From positions 270,984 through 334,983 of the forward strand of contig NZ_VWWP01000007.1 in assembly GCF_011752975.1 (NCBI RefSeq): a stretch of DNA of 64,000 nt. Direction: 5' to 3'. This document shows, piece by piece, positions 8,115 through 17,890 of the stretch (its first letter is position 1; every line of letters begins with the position of its first letter). Made by a program: the position numbers and the translations under genes. Under the pieces are notes generated by a model that ran no database searches, had not been told where the DNA came from, and saw nothing but the letters and a program-made list of their open reading frames with translations. The stretch is from Chryseobacterium sp. Tr-659 (GTDB taxonomy: Bacteria > Bacteroidota > Bacteroidia > Flavobacteriales > Weeksellaceae).

Positions 8115-9086
8115 TTAACTTTCTCTTCTCAACAAATAATTTGCCAGTTCTATGAATGGCTTTTTCTTTTCTTCAGAAACATCAATTTTCTGAAGGTAGC
8201 TTTGTCCGATCTCATTGTGTTTTTCAATCAGACGTAATGCTTTCTCGTCTACTTTTGTTCTTCTGAAAATCTTTTCCACTCCATATACTTTATCCACATT
8301 TTCAGTCTTTTTAGAGTACCAATAATCCAGTTCTTTTCTTTCTTCATCAGTAGCATGTTCTCTTGCCAGCAGATAAAGAACCGTTTTTTTATTTTCATAA
8401 ATATCTCCGGCATGTTTTTTACCGAATTGCGCCTGATCTCCGAATACATCAAGATAATCATCCATGATCTGGAATGCGATTCCGATATGTTTTCCGAAGT
8501 TAAAAATGGCTTTTGCATCTTTAAAATCAGCTCTTGCGATCAAGGCTCCGATCTCAAATGAAGAAGCACTCAATACTCCGGTTTTATATGTAATCATTCT
8601 GATGTAATCATCAAAAGTAACATTCTCCTGTGTCTCGAAATTAATATCATATTGCTGCCCTTCGCATAACAGAAGTCCGGTATGTGTAAAAATTCTGATA
8701 CAGGCTTTAAAAATTTCAGGTTCAAGGTCTTCAAAAAACTTATAGGCTTTCAGCATCAGTCCATCTCCGGAAAGGATACCCACGTTCAAACCGTGTAAGG
8801 TATGAATGGTAGGTTTGTTTCTTCTTAAAGGAGCTTCATCCATAATATCATCATGGATCAAAGTGAAATTATGGAAAAATTCAATAGCCAATGCCGGCTT
8901 TATGGCTTGTTTAAGATCTCCATCAAACAGATCGCAAGCCATCAGTACCATAATAGGACGAAGACGCTTTCCACCATGGGAAATTATATAATTCATCGGA
9001 TCATACAGTTCCGAAGGTTTGTCTTTAAAAGTGTATTTATTAATGGCGTCGGCAACTATCTGCTGGTATCTGTCTAAAAATTCCAT
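8115..9086 (-). CDS. Polyprenyl synthetase (trans-isoprenyl diphosphate synthase)
   Basis: A 323-residue class I isoprenyl diphosphate synthase that condenses IPP with allylic diphosphates. GGKRLRP is at about 39-45, the first Asp-rich motif is DDIMD near 80, and the second is DDYLD near 210 followed by KHAGDIYENKKT. The chain-length product (short prenyl versus octaprenyl for menaquinone) cannot be fixed from these motifs. It has its own -7 element and is separated from the downstream operon by a hairpin. Confidence 0.92.
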   Translation of the reverse strand: MEFLDRYQQIVADAINKYTFKDKPSELYDPMNYIISHGGKRLRPIMVLMACDLFDGDLKQAIKPALAIEFFHNFTLIHDDIMDEAPLRRNKPTIHTLHGLNVGILSGDGLMLKAYKFFEDLEPEIFKACIRIFTHTGLLLCEGQQYDINFETQENVTFDDYIRMITYKTGVLSASSFEIGALIARADFKDAKAIFNFGKHIGIAFQIMDDYLDVFGDQAQFGKKHAGDIYENKKTVLYLLAREHATDEERKELDYWYSKKTENVDKVYGVEKIFRRTKVDEKALRLIEKHNEIGQSYLQKIDVSEEKKKPFIELANYLLRRES

Positions 9087-9104
9087 AAAATCTTATAATT
9101 TGAA

Positions 9105-9112
9105 CAAAAATA
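9105..9112 (-). promoter_or_regulatory. -7 promoter element of polyprenyl synthetase
   Basis: On the minus strand TATTTTTG matches TAnnTTTG, 18 bp before the start codon at 9086. Confidence 0.55.
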
Positions 9113-9139
9113 CAATTTTTCGAGGCTTTATAAAACAAA

Positions 9140-9165
9140 AAACTTTGCCCGAACGGACAAAGTTT
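9140..9165 (-). terminator. Terminator of the phosphate-transporter operon
   Basis: A 12-bp hairpin (one G-T pair) with arms AAACTTTGTCCG / CGGGCAAAGTTT and a T run on the minus strand. It lies 22 bp after the transporter stop and just upstream of the polyprenyl synthase promoter. Confidence 0.75.
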
Positions 9166-9187
9166 ATATGATTGTATGATTTGTATC

Positions 9188-10330
9188 TTAAGAGAAGAAT
9201 GTTACAACAAGGTAAGTAATTCCTGCTACAATTGCAGAGATTGGAATGGTTAATACCCAAGCCCAAAGAAGGCTTACAGTCACTCCCCATCTTACCGCAG
9301 AAACTCTCTTTGTTAATCCAACCCCGATGATAGAACCAGTAATTGTATGTGTTGTAGATACCGGGATACTTAAACGGTCAGTAATAAATAATGTAATAGC
9401 ACCCGCTGTTTCAGCACTTACTCCTTCTAATGAAGTTACCTTAGTGATCTTCGTACCCATAGTTTTGATGATCTTCCAACCACCGCTCATTGTTCCTAAA
9501 CCGATCGCTAAGAAAGAAACCAAAGGAACCCAAAGATAGTGTTGCGCGAAATAATCAAAACGAGCAGCAGGCTCAAGATTTACATACAGAGGGTCATTCA
9601 GCATATCAACATGATAATAAATCAATGCTGCCCCGATAATACCCATTACTTTCTGAGCGTCATTCAAACCGTGACCTAAGCTGAATAAAGCTGAAGAAGC
9701 AAGCTGTAATCTTTTAAATGTCTGATCTGCTTTATGAGGATTTGATTTTTTGAAAATGTGTACAATGATCAATGTTATGATAATTGATATCACCATACCT
9801 ATGATCGGTGCCATAAAGATAAACAGGAAGATAGGGATTACTACATCAAATTTCACCACACTCTGCGTTGTGACCTGATGAAAGGCCTGTTTAAAGGTTT
9901 CAAAAGTACCTAAATCCGGCTGTGTAGCCACCACATCATGATAATCAAGCATAAAAGCGTGCATCAATGCTGCTCCTAAAAACCCTCCGATCAATGTATG
10001 TGAAGAAGAAGAAGGAATACCAAACCACCATGTAAGAAGGTTCCATGCAATAGCAGCAATAAGACCGGATACAATTACTTCAAGGTTGATAAAATTCTCA
10101 TTAACTGTTTTCGCAATTGTATTACCAATTCTAAACTCTCCAATAACATATGCAGCTAAAAAGAATGCTGCAAAGTTCCATAGCGCCGCCCAAAGTACAG
10201 CCTGGAATGGAGTTAAAACTTTTGTAGAAACTATAGTCGCAATTGAGTTGGCAGCATCATGGAAACCATTGATATAATCGAAGATTAACGCCAGAACAAT
10301 AATAACTATAAGTAAAATAGGAAATTCCAT
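9188..10330 (-). CDS. Inorganic phosphate transporter, PiT family
   Basis: A 380-residue integral membrane PiT-type transporter for phosphate (or metal-phosphate) driven by proton or sodium symport. The first PiT repeat signature GFHDAANS is at residues 22-29, and the matching internal repeat GHGLNDAQKVMG is in the second half. About ten hydrophobic segments are visible. It follows the DUF47 gene by 13 bp, the usual accessory-transporter pair, and ends at its own terminator. Confidence 0.93.
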   Translation of the reverse strand: MEFPILLIVIIVLALIFDYINGFHDAANSIATIVSTKVLTPFQAVLWAALWNFAAFFLAAYVIGEFRIGNTIAKTVNENFINLEVIVSGLIAAIAWNLLTWWFGIPSSSSHTLIGGFLGAALMHAFMLDYHDVVATQPDLGTFETFKQAFHQVTTQSVVKFDVVIPIFLFIFMAPIIGMVISIIITLIIVHIFKKSNPHKADQTFKRLQLASSALFSLGHGLNDAQKVMGIIGAALIYYHVDMLNDPLYVNLEPAARFDYFAQHYLWVPLVSFLAIGLGTMSGGWKIIKTMGTKITKVTSLEGVSAETAGAITLFITDRLSIPVSTTHTITGSIIGVGLTKRVSAVRWGVTVSLLWAWVLTIPISAIVAGITYLVVTFFS

Positions 10331-10343
10331 TTTTTGCTATGTA

Positions 10344-10982
10344 TTAGGCGTATTTAATCATGATGTTCTCAATTGTATTGGCAACATCTTCTGCTTTGTC
10401 CGTTACAATTTCAAGATAGTTCAGTACAGATGAAACTTTAATGATGTTAATTGCATCGTTTGTTTCAAATAGTTCTACCATTGAATTGGAAAGCAGATCA
10501 TCAGCAATATTTTCAATAGAGTTTACCTTAATACAAGCTTCTTTCACCTGCTCCATATTTTTGAAACCTTTAAGGTTTTTCATAGCATTCTGAATTTCAA
10601 GACATGCTTTGTGGATCAATAAAGAGAAGTCTGAATAAGCCTTCATCTCTGGTGATTTGTATAGGAAAATATATTTTGTGGAAGCGTAGATATAATCAGC
10701 GATATCATCCAGTCCTGTTGCCAATGTGTGAATATCCTCACGGTCAAAAGGAGTAATGAAGTTTTTCCCTAATTCTACGAAGATTTCGTGAGTAAGTTCA
10801 TCATTTTTATGCTCGAAGTCGCTCATTTTTTTCAACATTGAGTCATCATTAAGATCGAAATCCTTGATTCCTGTGTTGAATTCTTCAGACATTGCAACTA
10901 GATTTTCAGTTACTTTTTCGAAAAGTACAAAGAAGATTTTATCTTTTGGTTGAAAAGCGTGGAAAATATTACCAATTCCCAT
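10344..10982 (-). CDS. DUF47 family PhoU-like accessory protein
   Basis: A 212-residue all-helical DUF47 protein, related to PhoU. Such proteins are commonly encoded just before PiT transporters and are thought to control transport or sense phosphate. Acidic helical segments such as KNDELTHEIFVEL and EDIHTLATGLDDIADYIYAS carry the pattern. It is the first gene of the pair with PiT. No clear -7 element was found upstream. Confidence 0.88.
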   Translation of the reverse strand: MGIGNIFHAFQPKDKIFFVLFEKVTENLVAMSEEFNTGIKDFDLNDDSMLKKMSDFEHKNDELTHEIFVELGKNFITPFDREDIHTLATGLDDIADYIYASTKYIFLYKSPEMKAYSDFSLLIHKACLEIQNAMKNLKGFKNMEQVKEACIKVNSIENIADDLLSNSMVELFETNDAINIIKVSSVLNYLEIVTDKAEDVANTIENIMIKYA

Positions 10983-11092
10983 TTTTTAGTATTTATAATT
11001 CGTGTGCAAATTTCTTAAAAAAGGATTGTACGTGAAACTATATAACATTAAGTTTTGTTAACATTAGCTTACCCACTGATTATCAAATAAAA

Positions 11093-11114
11093 AAACCGGC
11101 ATTAATGCCGGTTT
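11093..11114 (-). terminator. Terminator of the DeaD-type helicase gene
   Basis: A perfect palindrome with 11-bp arms (AAACCGGCATT and complement), flanked on the minus strand by a long T run, 20 bp after the helicase stop. Confidence 0.85.
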
Positions 11115-11133
11115 GTATGGTATAAAGAAGAGA

Positions 11134-12831
11134 TTAGTTTGCTACTTCAGCTCTCATATCTTTTCCTTTAAACTTCATGGATTGAATATTGCTTAAAACA
11201 TTATCCTTAAATGATTTTTCAACTTCAAAGAAAGAGAATTTCTCTAAAATTTCGATATCACCGATTTCAGCTCTTTTCTTGCTTTTTCCGCCAGCAGTAG
11301 CCTTGTTGATAATATCTAAAACATCAAGCTTCTTCAAGTGGTCTTTTTTTCCAAGATTGAAGAAGAATCTTACCATATTCTCATCTTTTCTTCTTGGCTT
11401 TCCACCACGATCTCTATCTCTTCGCTCTCCTCTGTCTCTGTCGCGACCTCTATCTCTGTCTCTGTCACGTCCACGGTCTCTTCTTGAGTAATCATCGTCT
11501 CTGCTGCTTAACTTCTGCTCCATAAGATCATGCTTGTCTTTGTAATACAAGGCAAGATCCTTCAACTGAAACTGTAGTAACTGGTGAACCAGCTCCTCTT
11601 TTGTAAAGTTGCTCAGATCCGGGATTAAGCTATCATCAAATTCGAAAAGATCTTCGTGTTCCGTCAATAATTTTTCGAAAACACCACCTACCTGAGCTTT
11701 AATAATCTGGTCTCCTGTAGGAATAAATCTTTCGTTAATTTCAATTTTTGTTGCAGATTTAATCTGCTTCAGTTTTCTGCTTTCTTCAGGCTTAATCAAA
11801 GCCATAGAAATACCGTCTTTTCCAGCTCTACCTGTTCTTCCGCTTCTGTGAACGAATACTTCTGGATCATCCGGTAAAGAGAAGTGAATAACGTGTGTCA
11901 GAGAGTTTACATCCAATCCTCTTGCTGCAACATCTGTAGCCACAAGAATATCAATATTTTTCAATCTGAACTTCTTCATTACTGTATCTCTCTGTGCCTG
12001 AGAAAGATCACCATGAAGAGCATCAGCTGCATACCCATTCTGCATTAAGAAATCGGCAACTTCCTGAGTTTCCATTCTCGTTCTACAGAAGATAATGGAA
12101 TACTGATTAGGGTTGGCATCAATTAGCCTCTTTAATGCTTCTTTTTTCTGACGATAACCTACAACATAGTATTCGTGAGTAATGTTCTTCTTCACTTCGT
12201 TGATAGAACCTACTGAAATACGGTGTGGTTTTGTAAGATAATTTTTGGAAATTCTTTCTACTTCTTTATTCATCGTTGCTGAGAATAAGAAAGTTTGTTT
12301 TGTTTCCGGAGTTTCGCTTAGAATGGTTTCCAATTCGTCTTTGAATCCCATAGAAAGCATTTCATCAGCTTCGTCTAATACTAACCAATGAATAGCAGAA
12401 AAGTCTAATGCTTTTCTGTTGATAAGATCGATTACTCTTCCCGGAGTTCCCACAATAATCTGTGGCTTATCCTTCAAAGATCTCATCTGCTCTACAATAC
12501 TACTTCCACCATAAACCGCAGTTGTTTTGATGTCTTTCATATACTTAGAGTAATTCTTTATGTCCTTCGAAATCTGAAGACATAATTCCCGTGTCGGACA
12601 AAGCACCAATAATTGGATTTTGCGACTCGTATCGTCAATCATATCCAAAATCGGAAGCGAAAATGCTGCTGTTTTGCCTGTCCCTGTCTGCGCAAGTGCG
12701 ATCAAGTCGCGAATATCTGAAAGAATAAAAGGGATAGTCTGTTTTTGGATTTCTGTTGGGCTTTCGTAGCCCAGTTCGCCAATTGCCTTAAGGATATCAG
12801 GACTTAAATTGGTTTCCGTAAATAAATTCAT
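11134..12831 (-). CDS. deaD: DEAD-box RNA helicase, DeaD/CsdA type
   Basis: A 565-residue RNA helicase of the DeaD/CsdA group, expected to act in ribosome assembly and mRNA turnover, often at low temperature. Walker A AQTGTGKT is at 47-54, DEAD and SAT follow, and motif VI reads HRSGRTGR. A highly charged Arg/Asp/Gly repeat linker covers about 447-477. The C-terminal ~75 residues (MVRFFFNLGKKDHLKKLD onwards) match a DbpA-type RNA-binding domain. It is monocistronic, with its own -7 element and terminator. Confidence 0.92.
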   Translation of the reverse strand: MNLFTETNLSPDILKAIGELGYESPTEIQKQTIPFILSDIRDLIALAQTGTGKTAAFSLPILDMIDDTSRKIQLLVLCPTRELCLQISKDIKNYSKYMKDIKTTAVYGGSSIVEQMRSLKDKPQIIVGTPGRVIDLINRKALDFSAIHWLVLDEADEMLSMGFKDELETILSETPETKQTFLFSATMNKEVERISKNYLTKPHRISVGSINEVKKNITHEYYVVGYRQKKEALKRLIDANPNQYSIIFCRTRMETQEVADFLMQNGYAADALHGDLSQAQRDTVMKKFRLKNIDILVATDVAARGLDVNSLTHVIHFSLPDDPEVFVHRSGRTGRAGKDGISMALIKPEESRKLKQIKSATKIEINERFIPTGDQIIKAQVGGVFEKLLTEHEDLFEFDDSLIPDLSNFTKEELVHQLLQFQLKDLALYYKDKHDLMEQKLSSRDDDYSRRDRGRDRDRDRGRDRDRGERRDRDRGGKPRRKDENMVRFFFNLGKKDHLKKLDVLDIINKATAGGKSKKRAEIGDIEILEKFSFFEVEKSFKDNVLSNIQSMKFKGKDMRAEVAN

Positions 12832-12851
12832 TAACTATTTTAAAATTTTTG

Positions 12852-12859
12852 CAAAGATA
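12852..12859 (-). promoter_or_regulatory. -7 promoter element of deaD
   Basis: Minus-strand TATCTTTG matches TAnnTTTG, 20 bp before the ATG at 12831. Confidence 0.6.
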
Positions 12860-13058
12860 CAATAATTATTTGATTTGTTTTTGAACAAAGTTTTAAATAT
12901 CCAAACTTAAATTCAGAATTTTTTAATGTATTTTTAATTTTTGGAAAATTAAATCCAAAAAAAGAAGCTTTAAGTTAAAAAGTTGTTAAACATTATTTTT
13001 TTTTATTAAATTGGATTAATTTTTTCTGTGTTATTTATGAATTTTCAAAAATAAAGCC

Positions 13059-14369
13059 ATGAAACGCAAATTTTTCTTTTTGATATTCTTATGTATCGCC
13101 TTTAAAATATTTGCACAAACCACCAATTATCCGGCCACATGGACTCTGGAAAATTGTATTGAATATGCAAAAGAGAATAATATTTCCATCAATTCTCAAA
13201 GGCTTTCAAAAAATTCAGCACAACAGGATCTGCTTCAGGCCCGGGATGCAAAATACCCCAACCTGAACGGAACCGTTTCTCAGGGGCTATTTGCGGTGAA
13301 CGGCGGCCAGGGTCTTCAAATGACTGGTGTGCAGTCACAAAATATAGGAGCCAATTCTTCCATGACGCTTTATCATGCAGGTTATATTAAAAATAACGAA
13401 ACTTCGAAAAACCTGCTGGTTCAGATGGCAGATCTTTCTGTACAGGAATCCGAGAACAATATAGCAATCAGTATTACCCAGGCTTATCTGAATATTCTGA
13501 TGAATCAGGAGAATATCATTTCTCTTGAAAATGTCCTGAAAACCACACAAACCCAGCTAAAACAAGGAGACCAGCTATACAATGCCGGAAGCCTTTCCAA
13601 ATTAAACTACCTCCAGATTCAATCACAGGTAGCTCAGGATCAGTACAATCTGATATCAGCCCAGAACAACCTGCGGACCAATACTGTTAATTTAAAACAA
13701 ATTCTGCAACTGCCTTCCAATTATGATTTTCAGATTGTAAAACCAGACAGTATTATTGTGGAGGATCAGTTAAAATCTTTACAGGAGGTTCAGAATCTGG
13801 CACAAAACCAACGTCCGGAAATAAAATACGGAGAACTGAATGTAGAAAATTCCAACACCAATCTGAAAATTGCCCAGGCATCTATTCAGCCAACATTGAG
13901 CCTGACAGGAAATATTTCAACCAATTACGCTAACGGAAGCGGAAATTATTTTAATCAACTGGGAAATAATTTTTACATGCCCATCGGACTAAGCCTTGGA
14001 ATCCCGATTTATAATAACAGGATCTATAAAACACAGGTTGAAAAATCAAAAATAGCAATAGAACAGGCCAACCTTGATCTGCTCAACACAAAAACCATCC
14101 TTAACCAGCAGATTGAACAAGCTTATATTAGCCTCCAAAATGCTCTTTCACAATATGATTCCGCTTCCAAACAAATGGAAATCAGCAAACAGAGCTACGA
14201 TATTGTTAATGCGCAAATGAAGATCGGCAGTATTGATTATGTGCAGCTTCAACAGCAGCGATTGCTTTACATTCAGTCTATTCAGAATTATCTGCAGGCA
14301 AAATATACTGCAGTTCTCAATAAACAGATCTACGAATTTTATGCAGGTAACCCTATAAATCTAAAGTAA
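13059..14369 (+). CDS. TolC-family outer membrane efflux protein
   Basis: A 436-residue TolC-like outer membrane channel. A signal peptide (about 1-19, ending near FAQ) is followed by WTLENCIEYAKENN, the usual start of the first outer membrane efflux protein repeat, and by long Gln/Asn/Leu-rich helices in two repeats. It begins a plus-strand operon with a membrane-fusion protein 3 bp downstream, then an ATPase and a permease. Together these are expected to form a tripartite ABC efflux pump of MacAB-TolC type. Confidence 0.92.
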   Translation: MKRKFFFLIFLCIAFKIFAQTTNYPATWTLENCIEYAKENNISINSQRLSKNSAQQDLLQARDAKYPNLNGTVSQGLFAVNGGQGLQMTGVQSQNIGANSSMTLYHAGYIKNNETSKNLLVQMADLSVQESENNIAISITQAYLNILMNQENIISLENVLKTTQTQLKQGDQLYNAGSLSKLNYLQIQSQVAQDQYNLISAQNNLRTNTVNLKQILQLPSNYDFQIVKPDSIIVEDQLKSLQEVQNLAQNQRPEIKYGELNVENSNTNLKIAQASIQPTLSLTGNISTNYANGSGNYFNQLGNNFYMPIGLSLGIPIYNNRIYKTQVEKSKIAIEQANLDLLNTKTILNQQIEQAYISLQNALSQYDSASKQMEISKQSYDIVNAQMKIGSIDYVQLQQQRLLYIQSIQNYLQAKYTAVLNKQIYEFYAGNPINLK

Positions 14370-14372
14370 ACT

Positions 14373-15638
14373 ATGAAAACAAAGAACAAAAAATGGTTGT
14401 ACTGGGTTGTGGGCGGCATCATTGCAATTGGTGCAGTCTGGTTTTTTTTCATCAGAGAAAAAGAAATAAAGATCCAGCTGGAAACAGTAAAGCCGGAAAT
14501 GGGAGAAATTTCAAATTCCATTACGGCAACAGGAACCATTCAACCTGTGGACACGGTTGCTGTGGGTACCCAAGTATCAGGGATCATTAAAAATATTTAT
14601 GTTGACTTTAACTCTACTGTAAAGAAAGGACAGCTTCTGGCTACTTTAGATCCGGATCTGCTCAAATTTCAATCAGAACAATATCAGGCTAATTTACAGA
14701 ATGCAAAAAGTAATCTTGCTTATAATGAAATCAATATCAACAGACAATCCCAGCTCTATAAGGTAGGTGCTATCAGCAAAGCAGATTTTGATAATGCCAC
14801 CAATCAGTACAAAATGGCAAAAGCCCAGGTAGGTACTGTAACAGCCCAGCTTTCTACTGCTAATAAAAATCTATCCCTTACGAATATCTATTCTCCGATA
14901 GACGGAACGGTTCTCAACAGAAATGTAAGTGAGGGACAAACCGTTGCATCCAGCTTCAGCACTCCTACCCTGTTTAGTATTGCTAAGGATCTCACTAAAA
15001 TGAGGGTTCGTGCTTCGGTGGATGAAGCTGATATCGGAAATGTAAAAGTGGGCCAGAAAGCAACCTTTACCGTTGATGCCTTTCCTGATGAAACATTTAA
15101 CGGTGAGGTTTCGGAAGTACGTCTTCATCCCACTGTTTCCTCAAATGTGGTGAATTACACAACGATCATCAATGCTGACAACTCCAGTTTAAAACTTAAA
15201 CCGGGAATGACGGCCAATATTACCATCTTCACCCAGATCTTAAACAATGTCATGAAAATTCCTGTGGCCGCTACAAGTTTCAGGCCGGATAGTCTTGTTA
15301 TCAAAAAATATAAAGTTAACGCTCCATTTGCAAACGGCAAAAAACATGAAAAAGGACAATGGAAGAAACAAAATAAAGGAGCTGAAATGAAAAATGAGGC
15401 AGCAGTCTGGATCATTGCTCAGGACAGTACCATATCCCGCAAAAAAATAAAAACAGGAATGGACAACGATACGGAAATACAGGTTATTTCTGGATTGAAT
15501 AAAAATGACAATATCATTACCGGTTATAAAGTTCTATCTAAAAAAACTTCCGGCGGACAGGCAAAAAGCCCTTTCATGCCGCAAAGAAGAGGTGGTGGAA
15601 ATAATAAAAACAGCGGCGGCGGTGGCGGACCAAGATAA
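14373..15638 (+). CDS. MacA-type periplasmic adaptor (membrane-fusion protein)
   Basis: A 421-residue HlyD/MacA-like adaptor that links the inner-membrane ABC transporter to TolC. An N-terminal membrane anchor covers about residues 9-26. The lipoyl halves (TQVSGIIKNIYVDFNS and NIYSPIDGTVLNRNVSEGQ) flank a coiled-coil hairpin, and beta-barrel segments follow. The C-terminus is an unusual Gly/Asn/Lys-rich tail of about 25 residues. It starts 3 bp after the TolC-like gene. Confidence 0.9.
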   Translation: MKTKNKKWLYWVVGGIIAIGAVWFFFIREKEIKIQLETVKPEMGEISNSITATGTIQPVDTVAVGTQVSGIIKNIYVDFNSTVKKGQLLATLDPDLLKFQSEQYQANLQNAKSNLAYNEININRQSQLYKVGAISKADFDNATNQYKMAKAQVGTVTAQLSTANKNLSLTNIYSPIDGTVLNRNVSEGQTVASSFSTPTLFSIAKDLTKMRVRASVDEADIGNVKVGQKATFTVDAFPDETFNGEVSEVRLHPTVSSNVVNYTTIINADNSSLKLKPGMTANITIFTQILNNVMKIPVAATSFRPDSLVIKKYKVNAPFANGKKHEKGQWKKQNKGAEMKNEAAVWIIAQDSTISRKKIKTGMDNDTEIQVISGLNKNDNIITGYKVLSKKTSGGQAKSPFMPQRRGGGNNKNSGGGGGPR

Positions 15639-15698
15639 AAAATAACAGATGCTGAATTTTAAATTCTTATTCCAAATCCACCACGATACAACAACGAA

Positions 15699-15754
15699 AC
15701 CAGCAACTAGCAACCAGCAACTAGCAACTAGCAACTAGCAACTAGCAACTAGCA
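15699..15754 (+). repeat. Tandem heptamer array
   Basis: Eight consecutive 7-bp units, six ACTAGCA and two ACCAGCA (the first and third), with no interruption. The array sits between the MacA-like stop (15638) and the ATPase start (15772). Copy number is likely unstable through slippage, and the array could change spacing or read-through inside the efflux operon. Confidence 0.9.
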
Positions 15755-15771
15755 AACCTAAAACAAAAATC

Positions 15772-16521
15772 ATGGCAGAAAAAATTCTGGAGATTATGGA
15801 TCTAAAGAGGGAATTCAAGATGGGTGAGGAAATTGTTCATGCATTGAAGGGAGTAACCTTTACGGTAGAAAGAGGTGAGTTTGTAACCATTATGGGAAGC
15901 AGCGGATCCGGAAAATCTACTCTACTGAATATTATAGGCTGCCTGGATAAGCCTTCCGCCGGAGATTATATCCTGGACGGGGTAAATGTAAAAAACCTTG
16001 ACCGGGATGAGCTTGCTGTTCTCAGAAATCAAAAAATCGGGTTTGTTTTTCAAGCCTACAATCTCCTCCCGAGAACTACCGCTAAAGAAAATGTGGAACT
16101 TCCGCTTCTTTACAACTCAAAAGTGTCCACCGAAGAACGTCATAAAAGGGCTTTACAGGCATTGGCTGCCGTAAAACTGGAAAGCAGGGTGGACCATCTT
16201 CCTAATCAGATGTCCGGAGGGCAGCAGCAAAGAGTCGCCATTGCCCGCGCCCTGGTAAATGAGCCTGTAATGATCCTTGCGGATGAAGCCACCGGAAACC
16301 TAGATACAAGAACGTCTTATGAAATCATGGCTCTTATGCAGGACCTCCATAAGCAGGGACGAACAATAGTCTTTGTTACCCATGAGCCTGACATTGCCAC
16401 CTTCAGCAGCAGAACTGTAACACTCCGGGACGGGAAAGTTATTAAAGACGTTAAAAACGACAATATAAAATCTGCCAGAGAAGCCCTGGAAAGCCTTCCT
16501 GTAAATGATGATTATCAATAG
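15772..16521 (+). CDS. ABC transporter ATP-binding protein, MacB/LolD type
   Basis: A 249-residue ABC ATPase powering the adjacent permease. Walker A GSSGSGKST is at 42-50, Q-loop FQAYNLLPR, signature SGGQQQRVAIARAL near 148-161, Walker B MILADEATGNLD, and the H-loop VTHEPD. In E. coli MacB this domain is fused to the permease; here it is a separate gene, 23 bp before the permease. The 133-bp spacer before it contains the heptamer array. Confidence 0.93.
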   Translation: MAEKILEIMDLKREFKMGEEIVHALKGVTFTVERGEFVTIMGSSGSGKSTLLNIIGCLDKPSAGDYILDGVNVKNLDRDELAVLRNQKIGFVFQAYNLLPRTTAKENVELPLLYNSKVSTEERHKRALQALAAVKLESRVDHLPNQMSGGQQQRVAIARALVNEPVMILADEATGNLDTRTSYEIMALMQDLHKQGRTIVFVTHEPDIATFSSRTVTLRDGKVIKDVKNDNIKSAREALESLPVNDDYQ

Positions 16522-16544
16522 TTTTAAACTCAAAAACAATTGCA

Positions 16545-17774
16545 ATGAACCTTTCAAATCTCTTCAGAATTGCCTGGAAAGCTCTTTTACGGAATAAGCT
16601 TCGTGCTTTTTTAACCATGCTCGGAATCATTATCGGTGTGGCCTCAGTGATTGCGATGACCGCTATTGGAGAAGGTTCAAAAAAAAGCATCAGCGATCAG
16701 CTTTCTTCCATGGGTTCCAATATGATTACGATACGCCCGTCAAGTAATGTAAATGTTTCCGGAGGTGCCAGAATCGGGGCTTCCGGGCTGCAGACTTTGA
16801 AACTTCAGGATGCAGATGCTATTTCAAAAGGAGCTCCCGATGTCTCTTACGTTTCTCCGGCAGTACAGGCCAATGGACAATCCATCAGTGGCCCGAACAA
16901 CTGGCCGACTCAATTACAGGGGGTAAACGAAGAATATTTTAACATCAGAGACTGGAGTATTGCAGATGGAAGTCTTTTTACAAAAAAAGATGTTACCTCA
17001 TCCAATAAAGTATGTCTTTTAGGACAAACGGTTTACACTAATTTATTCCCCAATGGTGAAAATCCTGTGGGAACAATTATCAGATTTAATAAAGTCCCGA
17101 TGAAAGTCATTGGAATTCTGGCTCCCAAAGGCTCCAATGCATTCGGGCAGGACCAGGATGATGTAATTATTGCCCCTTTCAATACGGTTCAGAGAAGATT
17201 TCTGGGAATTACATACGTTCAGACCATTTATGCCGCTTCTACCAATGAAAATACATCACAGCAGGCTACAGATCAGGTTTCTGAGATTTTAAGAAAACAG
17301 CATAAACTTCCTGTTGACGGAAGTAATGATGATTTCAGTGTAAGAACCCAGGCAGAATTAATTTCTACCATGAGCTCCACCAGCCAGCTTTTAACGGTCC
17401 TTTTATCTGCAATTGCCGGGATTTCCCTGATTGTGGGCGGTATCGGAATTATGAATATCATGTATGTTTCCGTTACAGAGCGAACAAAGGAAATCGGCTT
17501 AAGAATGTCTATTGGAGCCAGAGGAAAGGATATCCTGTATCAGTTTCTTATTGAGGCGGTGCTTATCAGCATTACGGGTGGAGTGCTCGGGGTGGTTTTA
17601 GGCGTTTTATCCTCAGAACTGGTCACTTTTTTCCTGTCCTGGCCTACTTTCATTACAGAATCTTCCATTATCATTTCATTTATCGTCTGTGCAGTAACCG
17701 GTGTATTTTTCGGATATTATCCGGCATTGAAAGCTTCGAAACTGGATCCTATTGAAGCATTGAGATATGAATAG
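16545..17774 (+). CDS. ABC transporter permease, MacB/FtsX type
   Basis: A 409-residue permease with one N-terminal transmembrane segment (about 20-42), a large periplasmic MacB-type domain, and a C-terminal FtsX domain with three transmembrane segments from about residue 278. The coupling-helix region VTERTKEIGLRMSIGARGKDIL and the C-terminal YPALKASKLDPIEALRYE are typical. It is the last gene of the TolC-MacA-ATPase-permease operon. The exported substrate (drug, peptide or lipid) cannot be inferred. Confidence 0.93.
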   Translation: MNLSNLFRIAWKALLRNKLRAFLTMLGIIIGVASVIAMTAIGEGSKKSISDQLSSMGSNMITIRPSSNVNVSGGARIGASGLQTLKLQDADAISKGAPDVSYVSPAVQANGQSISGPNNWPTQLQGVNEEYFNIRDWSIADGSLFTKKDVTSSNKVCLLGQTVYTNLFPNGENPVGTIIRFNKVPMKVIGILAPKGSNAFGQDQDDVIIAPFNTVQRRFLGITYVQTIYAASTNENTSQQATDQVSEILRKQHKLPVDGSNDDFSVRTQAELISTMSSTSQLLTVLLSAIAGISLIVGGIGIMNIMYVSVTERTKEIGLRMSIGARGKDILYQFLIEAVLISITGGVLGVVLGVLSSELVTFFLSWPTFITESSIIISFIVCAVTGVFFGYYPALKASKLDPIEALRYE

Positions 17775-17890
17775 TTTTTGTAAATTTGGAATGAATAAGG
17801 TACAAAGTTTAAGTTTTAGAATAACAGATTTCAGGACATAAAATCTGAAATTTAAACGAATCGGCAATAATAAAAACACCAAATAAAAAT

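Noticed and set aside
13059..17774. Calling the efflux pump a proven macrolide exporter
   Set aside because: The MacAB-TolC resemblance is at family level; the substrate cannot be read from the sequence.
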